This document shows, in pieces, positions 55,876 to 64,000 of a DNA stretch of 64,000 nucleotides (positions are counted from its first letter, which is position 1; each line of letters begins with the position of its first letter). Where the stretch lies: contig JAHLKI010000048.1 in NCBI GenBank assembly GCA_025602905.1, forward strand, positions 56,576 through 120,575. The letters run 5' to 3'. The notes below the pieces were generated by a model. The model did no database searches. It saw nothing but the letters and a program-made list of their open reading frames with translations, and was not told where the DNA came from. Origin of the DNA: Phlyctochytrium arcticum. Taxonomy: Eukaryota > Chytridiomycota > Chytridiomycetes > Chytridiales > Chytridiaceae. Both the position numbers and the translations under genes were made by a program.

Positions 55876-58800
55876 ATCCGGCAAGCAATAACGACACAGG
55901 TCGTTTGCCGCAGGATGGTTCGGTCAGATTAGATAATCCTTTTGTTTTTAATAACTTTTCTAATTCAAATACAACCGTATCCATCAATACTGTGTCCACT
56001 TTTACATTTACCGAAGAAGTTCAGTCCTCGAGTCCACAATCACAAGCTACGCAACGAGGAGATACACGATCGGAGGTCAAGGAATCATCAAAACCGATGC
56101 AGCCGTCTGGCGTTGTTCGGGTTGCACCGATTGGAGGTTCCTTGGATGAAGATCGTTATGCTCCACGCCGTGTTGCTTGTGGACCTGAACCGGTAATTGC
56201 TCAAAATGCCTTTGTCGTTCATGCGAAGTTGAATGGCAAGATGGCCCGTATTCTTGTCGACACCGGGTGCGATACCCTGATGATCAACGACAAGTGGGTC
56301 AGGCAACATAAGTTCCCAACCTATCAACCCAGCTCTACTATCGAAGTAGAATGGGGAGACGACGGAGAAACCTTCAAGTCGAATCGAATGATGCTAGGAG
56401 CCCTGGACCTCTACTGCGATCACAACAAATGTTCCTTCGGTGAGCTACCGTTCATTGTTGCGCCATTACGCGTAGATGCCATTGTGGGACTACCTTTCAT
56501 TCTCGGCCTTGAAGGACTCCAGATTGACAAGGTTGATGAACGTCCTCGCATGTCTTTCATGTTTGAAGGCGTTCGTCGCCTATGCGAAGCAAGACCGGTT
56601 TCACGAAAACGTGAGCAACAACCATCCTGCAATGCTGCCCACTTACGTGCGTTTGACTGCAATCTCGACTCGCCTCGCCTTCAATCACCTCTCGCCTCGG
56701 TCAAGGACGTCAAGACCCACCTCAAGGCTGAAAAATTTCTCCGAGCGATGCGAAAGAAGGAGTTCACATCAGTTTTTGCAGTCAATGTCAACGTACTCCA
56801 GTGGATAGATGGCAACGGACATATCCGCGAGGCACCGGCCTCCGCGCGAGTTACCGCGGCTGCAAGTACAAGTAGTACCGACAGCGCGGCCAATGGACAA
56901 AAAGCTCCGGACGAAGATCCGCTAGCGTCCATTCCGGAAGACAATCCGTTACTGCCAATCTTACGAAAGTTCAAGAAGACAGTTTTCACAGAGCTACGCA
57001 CGTTACCACCTTCTCGGGGCGAAGACGACTTCAAAATTGAAATCGACGGCGTAGAAAGACCTCTGTCGGTGCCCTTGCGTGCAATGGGCCCGAAGGAACT
57101 GGAAGAACTTCAACGGCAAATTACAACGTTGCTTGCCAAAGGGTGGATTCGACACTCGTCCAGCCCGTGGGGTGCAGCAGTTCTCTTTGCGCCAAAGAAA
57201 GACGGCACTCTTCGTTGTTGTATCGACTACCGAGGGTTGAATAAACAAACGAAAAAAGACCGAACACCTTTGCCGCATCTTGGAGAATTGCGACACCGCA
57301 CCGTTGGCAAGAAATACTTCTCCTCTCTTGACATTAAGGAGGCCTATCACTGCGTTCGGATTCGCGAAGGTGATATCCAGAAGACGGCTTTCAAGACGCG
57401 TTTTGGACATTTCGAGTATGTTGTCATGCCATTTGGGTTGACTAATGCACCCGCAACGTTCCAACGCATCATGAACAAAGTCTTCGGGAACATGTACGAC
57501 GACTATGTTATCTCGTACCTTGACGATATCCTCGTTTTTTCAGATACGCTTGAAGAACATCAAAAGCACGTCGAAACTGTTTTGGCAACTCTTGAATCAA
57601 GCGCTCTGTACGTCAAACCATCCAAATGCTCGTGGGCAGTACAGGAGGTTGAATTTTGCGGTCATATGTTGGGAACATCCGGTGTGCGAATCTCGGACAG
57701 CAAAGTTGCTGCCGTGAACAATTTCGCCACTCCCAAGAACTTCAAAGATATTCAATCCTTCCTCGGTTTGACGAATTACTTGTCATCTTACATTGACGAG
57801 TACGCAAGGATCGCGCATCCCCTATCGGAGCTACAGTCTGGCAATAACCCGTGGAAATGGGGCGATGCGGAGATATCAGCGTTTAAAACACTGAAAGAAA
57901 AAATCTCAACGGCTCCTGTTTTGACGCCGTACGATCCTGCCAAAGAAGTCTATGTGTTTTCGGACGCATCCGGCTTCGCCATCGGTGGATGGCTTGCTCA
58001 GCCAGTTGACGCAGACGACCCCATGCCCTCTCCGTTACCTACGACGGTACATGGATTCAAAAACCTGCCCAAACTGCGACCGGTCTTGTATTTTTCCCGA
58101 AAATTACAAGATGCGGAGACACGGTACCCGGTCCACGAACAGGAACTCCTCGCCCTCGTCAAAACGTTGAAAGCCAACCGACAGTTCCTTTTGGGACGCC
58201 ATTTCCGCGCGTTCGTCGATCACAAATCTCTGATCTATTTACAGGATCAGCAGCATTTGAGTCGACGACAAGCGAATTGGGTCGAGTTCCTTCAACAATT
58301 TGACTTTGACATTGAGTATCTCCCTGGCGAATGGAACACGGTGGCCGATGTCCTGAGCCGAAACCCCTATTATGCCCCGCAATGTGCTGATTGCGCCCAG
58401 CGTGTTACGATCAACGCCATCGCCGTGCATTCCGCCAGCACTCCGAGCGACAAGTCTAATCTTGTTGTGTCGGTCAACGCTGCGCGTGCCAAGAAACGTG
58501 CCAAGAAGCAACTTGCACAGGCAACACAACAACTCGAGCTCCCCGTTGACCTGACGGTTTGGGCCGAATTGTTGCTTACAGACGACTTCGCTCTTCAAAT
58601 GCAAAAGACACTTGAAGACAAGGCATCGGCGCCGCACACCTTGACGGTCCCTGAACGGCGTTATTCCGTGGAAGTCCTTCCGGAGAAAAGCAAAAACGGT
58701 GAAACCCTCACCTTGCTCCGTTACGAAGATCGCCTGTATGTACCCGATGCCCTCCGAAGTGCATTGCTCGCGCAATATCACGATACGTTGGTTACGGGTG

Positions 58801-60191
58801 GCCACACTGGTAAACATTCGACATATGGTCGTCTGCTGCAAGAATACCATTGGCCGACTATGGAACGCGACGTTGCAGCTTATGTTCGCACATGTGCAAC
58901 TTGTCAACGCTTCCGAAGTCCCGCACGAGGTGTCGGACTATTACGCTCGCTCCCAGTGCCTGATAAGCGCTGGCACACCATCGGCATGGATCTAGTCTCA
59001 CTACCTAGGACGGAATCGTGGGGGGGGAAACCTAGCCATAACGGCGACTACTACGATGCCGCCCTGGTCATAGTCGACTATCTGTCAGGACGTGTGTACC
59101 TCATCCCTTGCAACATGGAGGTTTCGAGTCAAGAGCTTGCGTATCTCTTCACCCAGCACTTCTTCAAGAACGAAGGTGCTCCCAAGGTCATTGTCAGCGA
59201 TCGCGACAGCCGCATCTTAGCCGAATTTTGGCAATCTTTTACCGCTGCTCTCGGTATCAAGTTAGAGGTGGCGACCGCTCGACATCAGCAGACAGACGGC
59301 AAATGCGAACGCAAAATCAAGTCTGTCAAAAACGTGCTGAAGGCCTACATAGACGGCGATGGCAAGAACTGGGTTGATATCCTACCCTTGGTTGAGTTTC
59401 ACCACAACTCAACACCATCAAATACCGGCTATGCCCCGTTCATGATCGACAAAGGCCGCCTCCCACAGGTCAATGGTGGACACCATACCAGGGAAGGTCT
59501 GCAGGAGATATCACAGCCAACAAATCGGCAAGTAGCCAAGTTTGTTGATACCCTCCATGAGATCGAACGGGTGGTACAACAACGGTTACGCGATGCACAA
59601 GATGTGCAAGCAAGGAACCATGACAAGGGTCGGCGGACGCTCATCTTCGAGAAGGGCGATTCAGTTTTACTCAAACGCAAAGGGATCCACATTCCAGCTT
59701 TGGGTAAGCTTCCGGAGAAACTTCGCCAGGATTGGCTTGGTCCATTCAAGGTCAAAGGAACCGGACCGCACCCTGATACCTACACGCTGGAACTACCTCA
59801 TCCAATGCGTATGGTACATCCGACATTTCATGTCGACATTCTGAAGCCGTGGCACAAACCTGGCTCTATGACCCATCGTGCCACGAAGGATGCGCCGGAG
59901 CCTGTGCTGGTCAACAGCGAGGAACTTTGGCTCATCGACCGTATTCTGGACGAGCGGATCCGTCACAAGAAGCGGAAATACTTGGTTCAATGGGAAGGCT
60001 TCGGGCCAGAGGACTCAACTTGGGAACCGCGGGAACACCTTGAGCAAACCGACGCGCTGAAAGCATGGGAACTAGCACGCCCCTCAGCACCCAAGAGTTC
60101 AAAGCGAAAGAAAGCCCAAAACGAAGCATCGGCAACTGACATTTCGTCTACAGCCGAGCCCCCATCGAAACGTTCACAACGCAAACGCTAG
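55872..60191 (+). CDS. pol: Pol polyprotein: protease, RT, RNase H, integrase, chromodomain
   Basis: The pol frame is open from 55827 and entered by -1 slippage at about 55872. Positions counted from 55827: aspartic protease LVDTGCDTLM near 144; reverse transcriptase 400-590 with LRCCIDYRGLNK and active site YLDDILVF near 563; RNase H with VYVFSDASG near 711; integrase zinc finger H-H-C-C about 985-1030; catalytic DDE with Asp near 1053 (IGMDLVSLP), Asp near 1123 (VSDRDSR), Glu near 1160 (GKCERKIK); and a chromodomain about 1370-1415 (IDRILDERIRHKKRKYLVQW). Chromodomains of this group direct integration to marked chromatin. The C-terminus is basic. All active-site residues are present and no stop interrupts the frame. 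Confidence 0.93.
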   Translation, partial: LDPASNNDTGRLPQDGSVRLDNPFVFNNFSNSNTTVSINTVSTFTFTEEVQSSSPQSQATQRGDTRSEVKESSKPMQPSGVVRVAPIGGSLDEDRYAPRRVACGPEPVIAQNAFVVHAKLNGKMARILVDTGCDTLMINDKWVRQHKFPTYQPSSTIEVEWGDDGETFKSNRMMLGALDLYCDHNKCSFGELPFIVAPLRVDAIVGLPFILGLEGLQIDKVDERPRMSFMFEGVRRLCEARPVSRKREQQPSCNAAHLRAFDCNLDSPRLQSPLASVKDVKTHLKAEKFLRAMRKKEFTSVFAVNVNVLQWIDGNGHIREAPASARVTAAASTSSTDSAANGQKAPDEDPLASIPEDNPLLPILRKFKKTVFTELRTLPPSRGEDDFKIEIDGVERPLSVPLRAMGPKELEELQRQITTLLAKGWIRHSSSPWGAAVLFAPKKDGTLRCCIDYRGLNKQTKKDRTPLPHLGELRHRTVGKKYFSSLDIKEAYHCVRIREGDIQKTAFKTRFGHFEYVVMPFGLTNAPATFQRIMNKVFGNMYDDYVISYLDDILVFSDTLEEHQKHVETVLATLESSALYVKPSKCSWAVQEVEFCGHMLGTSGVRISDSKVAAVNNFATPKNFKDIQSFLGLTNYLSSYIDEYARIAHPLSELQSGNNPWKWGDAEISAFKTLKEKISTAPVLTPYDPAKEVYVFSDASGFAIGGWLAQPVDADDPMPSPLPTTVHGFKNLPKLRPVLYFSRKLQDAETRYPVHEQELLALVKTLKANRQFLLGRHFRAFVDHKSLIYLQDQQHLSRRQANWVEFLQQFDFDIEYLPGEWNTVADVLSRNPYYAPQCADCAQRVTINAIAVHSASTPSDKSNLVVSVNAARAKKRAKKQLAQATQQLELPVDLTVWAELLLTDDFALQMQKTLEDKASAPHTLTVPERRYSVEVLPEKSKNGETLTLLRYEDRLYVPDALRSALLAQYHDTLVTGGHTGKHSTYGRLLQEYHWPTMERDVAAYVRTCATCQRFRSPARGVGLLRSLPVPDKRWHTIGMDLVSLPRTESWGGKPSHNGDYYDAALVIVDYLSGRVYLIPCNMEVSSQELAYLFTQHFFKNEGAPKVIVSDRDSRILAEFWQSFTAALGIKLEVATARHQQTDGKCERKIKSVKNVLKAYIDGDGKNWVDILPLVEFHHNSTPSNTGYAPFMIDKGRLPQVNGGHHTREGLQEISQPTNRQVAKFVDTLHEIERVVQQRLRDAQDVQARNHDKGRRTLIFEKGDSVLLKRKGIHIPALGKLPEKLRQDWLGPFKVKGTGPHPDTYTLELPHPMRMVHPTFHVDILKPWHKPGSMTHRATKDAPEPVLVNSEELWLIDRILDERIRHKKRKYLVQWEGFGPEDSTWEPREHLEQTDALKAWELARPSAPKSSKRKKAQNEASATDISSTAEPPSKRSQRKR

Positions 60192-60866
60192 TGACGTCAA
60201 GGAAGATGTGTTTCATATTCAAAGTATCACATTCTCAATGAGAGAATACCGCATGACTGCTATCAAAGCAACGAGTGTCCTCTTGCAACACTTCACGTCA
60301 TTCATTACTATTCGGGACCTCCCATCCCATATCTTGATACTACCTACGCGCGCGCACCATCTCAACACTTTGAGACCCACATCCAAGGTTGCTCCTTGCT
60401 GACGACGCGTCTCGCACGTCAGAACTCCGGTAGGCCTGATCAGCCTGAGCTGAGTTGATGCATCATCTATGCATAGGTGATGAGAGGCCGGGGAAACATT
60501 TATCTCCGTCATTACGCGTAATTTCCTTCAACGCAAGGAAACACATCCTTACCTTCGTACCTGTGCGAACATGCGCACACGGTTGTTGCACAATCTGCAA
60601 CGAGAGTCTCGGGGAAGCTGCAAGTAGCAGCTATTCATGCCTGTGACAACAGTGAAATTGACTTGGAGGTGATCCAACACAATTCAGGTGACCAAACGTC
60701 TGGCGTTGTTCGGTTTGTTCACTTGCACCGCTGGCTTCTATACACGTCTGGCGTGTTCGGTGTATAGTTGCCCGGTGAGGTTGTGCTGGTGACCTGATAC
60801 TTCAATCTTTCTGCTGACACACGAACCCTGATCTGAAGCCTCGCTCCTCTTTCCAGCATCGAGTCT
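60192..60866 (+). other. chromovirus 3' untranslated region
   Basis: About 675 bp between the pol stop and the polypurine tract. It has no ORF with recognisable homology. Short imperfect repeats (CTGGCGTTGTTCGG and CTGGCGTGTTCGG near 60700-60750) are present. Confidence 0.6.
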
Positions 60867-60874
60867 GAGGGGGG
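60867..60874 (+). other. polypurine tract
   Basis: GAGGGGGG ends at the base before the 3' LTR and is the expected plus-strand primer for reverse transcription. Confidence 0.75.
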
Positions 60875-61110
60875 TGCAGCGGGCTCGTGGTTCGCTGCGC
60901 ATTGTCCGCACCACTGCGCAAACAGCGCAGTGCCGTGCCACATCACACGTGTTGTTTTGTTTTTCTTTTTGTATATCCCATCCTGCACTGTACATTTTCA
61001 GACTCTTTACGCTTTCTCTTTACTCTGCGCTAAAGCAATACACAACCCGACTCACGCACCCTGGGAAGGTGCATTACCGTCCATACCACTTTTTACCCGA
61101 AAACGCTACA
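60875..61110 (+). repeat. 3' LTR
   Basis: 236 bp, identical by eye to 54116-54351. It is followed directly by the truncated helicase frame. Confidence 0.93.
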
Positions 61111-61111
61111 G

Positions 61112-64000
61112 CAACGGGAGAACAACTCCGTGGATGGTGAAGAGACTCCTGCATGGACCAAAGGGTTTCGTCGAATGAAACGGCAGGTCACGGAATTGAC
61201 CGGCAAGATGGAAGTGACGTCCACGATGGCAGCGCTCTATCTTCTCCGGAAGTCGGCATTCTACGAGTCGCACGATGTTGAAAACCTGTACATAAAATCG
61301 ATCATTAACGCAATGACACTTGAGGGAGAAGTAGATGTGGTCTTTGGGCGGGGAGCTGATGGCGCGGACGATGAAGATGCGGGCATCGGTGAAGAAGAAA
61401 GCATGGGAGATAACAGTATAGGCCCCGCGAAGAAATTGATAGCCGTCAACAAAGGGAGCGACTACTTGGGCCGACCTGCATCCAACGACTTTGAGAGTAT
61501 GTGTCTATACTCCTTCACTGCCGAGTACATGAAACGTAAGACCAAGAACGTGGCAGGAACGCACGAGTTCATACAAGGGCACCCACAACGGAGATCGCAC
61601 CGATTGGAGAAGCGCAAGAAGACGGTGTTTGTCAATGTAGTTACGAAGCGAATAGCTGATTTGACAAGGGATGATGTGACCGAGACCGAACGTGAGCGCA
61701 CGTTCCAAATACTTCTGTTTCTCTTCAAACCGTATCGGACGCTAGCGTGTTTGAAGACTTCCAGCAGCTGGGAACAATCATTTTACGACTATACGGCACT
61801 TGACGACGGTTCCGCCAACTTTTTAGCGCTAGGACGATTCCTGCGCAACACGGAGGACCACTACCTCGGTAAAAGACGTGCAGCGGAGCAGGGGCGTCGC
61901 AACAGAGAGGCCGAATTGCGCGAAAACCATCCCGAACTTCCCGTGATATTGAGGACATCAGACGAAACGGAATGCATGGATGGGGATGACAGCGTCTCGG
62001 AGACATCGGACACGTCCAGTGAGGCGAGTTACGAAGATTTTTACCCAGAGGACGACGAGGAACCCATGACGGATTTGAGGGACGTGCCTTGCACTCAAGA
62101 AGCCATGGCGTTCGCTACAACATTGGGATCGGTACCGACGTGGCAAACAGAGATCGGGCATGTCAGCAATCTTCACGAATTTGATGCAGCGGCCAACGAG
62201 GTGGAACATCCCGTCACTACGGAGAACGCCATGCCTGACCGACGGGCACGAATTTATGCACTGTTTCCAACGATGGCGACTCAAATTGAACACTATGAAT
62301 GCTGCTTGGGAGATTCGGAATGGAGAGAGGCGCATGCAAACTCGCCCAACGCACAGGTGGACGAATTCCCAACCATTGCACAAGTATCGCAACATTTCGG
62401 ATTGACCAAAGAGCAGCACCGTATCTTCGTTCTGTTTGCGGCAGGCTTGATATTCGCATTTGCAGCAGAAGATGATGTGTCTCTAAGCAAATCGAGAGGG
62501 ACCAACGGCAGTTCATGTCGTGTGACAGCATCTATGTGGGGGCAGGCAGGTACCGGCAAAAGCTTTATTCTCAAAGCACTTCTTCACTTGGCAAGAAGCT
62601 GGGGGCGGCCTGATGCAGTGATGACAACTGCACCGACAGGGATGGCAGGCGCAAACGCGGGGGGAGTACATCTACACAAAATGTTTAACTGGACTACCAT
62701 ATGTACACGTCGCACACGAGTCACTCCTACCGAAATACTCCGATTTGCACCTTTGAAATTACTGATTGTTGATGAGACAACACTTCTCAGTAAGCAGTAT
62801 GTCGCGTTGCTAGAAGAAACCCTGAAGATGGTGATGGATAAACCGCACTTGGAGATGGGTGGAGTGTCGATACTTATCTGTGGGGATTGGTACCAGTTAT
62901 CAGCATGGTCAGGAACTAAACTATACACCCGATTGAAGGCTTCGGATGCAGCCAGAATAGCAACGGGCCATCGGATATATCACGGAATTCGTAATGTCTT
63001 CTTTTTGACCCGGAACATGCGACAAGGCGCACAAACTCCGTATGCGAAACTGATGACCAACATGCGAACCGGTCACTTAAGCAAGGACGACATAGCACTG
63101 CTTAACGGACAAGTGTTGACGCCAGGAGAACGACCAATTGTGAATGATACGGAGCTTTTTCGACCAATTCTTACAACAGCCAACTTCCATCGCGTTGCAT
63201 TTAACAGGGGTTGCATAGAGAAATTCGCGCTCGGACGGCAGGAGGTCGTGTATCGATTCAGCGCTGTCGTAAAAGCAACGCGAAAAGGAAATGTGACGGC
63301 AGAAGAGAGGTGGAGTTTGCGAAAGTTGCCAGATACATCAACAGGTTCATTGGCCATGACGCTGGATCTGTGTGTTGGAGCTCCGGTGCAAATCACTAAG
63401 AACGTGGATCACAGAAGAAAATTGCTGAATGGAGCGCTCGGTACGGTAGTAAAAATTCAGTTAAACGATGCGGGCACATTGACAGAGTCGACACTTGGTA
63501 ACGGAACACGCCTTTTGATCTCCGACAAATTGCCGGACATAGTTTTCGTGGCGCTGAAAAATCACGAAAATGTTCAACTACAACCAGGTCTACCGCGCGG
63601 CGTAGTGGGGATCCGTCCGTTTCAAGCAACCAGTGCAGTGCAAGTGAAGCTACCCCACCGCAGTTTCAAGATTCGCATCACCCAGCTGCCTTTTGTGTTA
63701 GCGTTTTCTTTGACTGTCGACAAAATCCAAGGACTTACCGTACCTGGCGTCGTATTAGCACCGCTACTGACACCACTTCGGAAAAGTCCGCAGCGCGCCT
63801 CTATGTACGTTGGTTGGTCACGGGGAACGACACTGGAAGGACCCATGGCGACTCGAATATTACAGCCGCTGACTGCTGCCGACATAGAATACTTCAAACC
63901 AAGTCCCGAAATTGTCAAAGAGCTAGAGCGATTAAAACGACTAGCAGGTCAGACGGACGTTAGGATGGAACAGTTTGTACGCACTGCCAGCACAAAAGAG
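61112..64000 (+). CDS. Helitron-like PIF1 superfamily helicase, both ends incomplete
   Basis: One frame is open for 963 codons from the LTR edge to the window end. First in-frame Met is 61175, but homology suggests the true N-terminus, with any Rep nuclease, was removed at the LTR junction. The first third carries acidic linkers and SDYLGRPASNDFESMCLYSF, like the region between Rep and helicase in fungal Helitron-type proteins. Helicase motifs: Walker A WGQAGTGKSFIL (about 62540), TAPTGMAGANAGG (Ia), LLIVDETTLLS (II), LICGDWYQLSA (III), FFLTRNMRQG (IV), FSLTVDKIQGLTV (V, Asp where His is common) and SMYVGWSRGTTLEG (VI). No stop or frameshift is seen. SF1B helicases of this group unwind DNA 5'-3'. 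No Rep HUH motif is visible in this window. Confidence 0.82.

Larger units (their letters stand above)
54116..61110 (+). mobile_element. complete Ty3/gypsy chromovirus-type LTR retrotransposon
   Basis: A 6,995-bp element bounded by 236-bp LTRs that look identical. Order: 5' LTR, PBS, gag, -1 frameshift site, pol with protease, RT, RNase H, integrase and chromodomain, long 3' untranslated part, PPT, 3' LTR. The order PR-RT-RH-IN plus the C-terminal chromodomain places it among chromoviruses (Metaviridae). Its reading frames are unbroken, so it may be active. Confidence 0.93.

Overview
This is a gene-dense nuclear window from a eukaryote, almost certainly a fungus. Introns are short (about 50-70 bp, GT...AG, often with CTAAT/CTAAC branch sites). 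Gene content is fungal and intergenic spaces are small. The mix of a Fanzor gene, Mutator-like, Helitron-like and chromovirus elements, and a Munc13-like C2 protein fits an early-diverging fungus such as a chytrid (Spizellomyces-like). The species is inference from gene content, not a match.

Layout. Positions 1-41,020 are ordinary housekeeping genes, many in divergent pairs that share short promoters: MYG1/TTC1, FAM50/APC11, UTP15/TOP2, NDUFA11-like/EAF7, PB1 mini-gene/BiP, PRS/ATM1, dynamitin/AP2 sigma, MCD4/DPH4. They cover RNA processing (SR protein, UTP15, FAM50), ubiquitin ligation (APC11), DNA topology (TOP2), chromatin (EAF7), ER folding (KAR2/BiP), nucleotide synthesis (PRS), Fe-S export (ATM1), dynein transport (dynamitin), endocytosis (AP2 sigma), GPI synthesis (MCD4) and diphthamide (DPH4). 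Two methyltransferases, a coiled-coil protein and a tandem pair of tiny PB1-domain genes are less characterised.

From about 41,000 the window turns into mobile DNA. At 41,841-44,903 (minus) lies a frame-broken Mutator-like (MULE) transposase. Only 157 bp upstream of it, in the same orientation, is an intact two-exon Fanzor gene (45,061-47,155 minus), a eukaryotic TnpB-type RNA-guided nuclease with N-terminal NLS, RuvC-I Asp, relocated RuvC-II Glu, split zinc finger and RuvC-III Asp all readable. This is the most interesting system in the window. Positions 48,700-50,100 are a purine-rich, gene-poor tract. A secreted 10-residue-repeat protein gene sits at 51.5-51.9 kb.

Positions 53,073-54,115 hold a second, broken MULE cut by a complete Ty3/gypsy chromovirus (54,116-61,110). 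The chromovirus has identical 236-bp LTRs, PBS and PPT, and a canonical A AAA AAC -1 frameshift site placed directly before the gag stop. It abuts, without a visible target-site duplication, a 5'-truncated Helitron-like PIF1 helicase that runs off the right end of the window.
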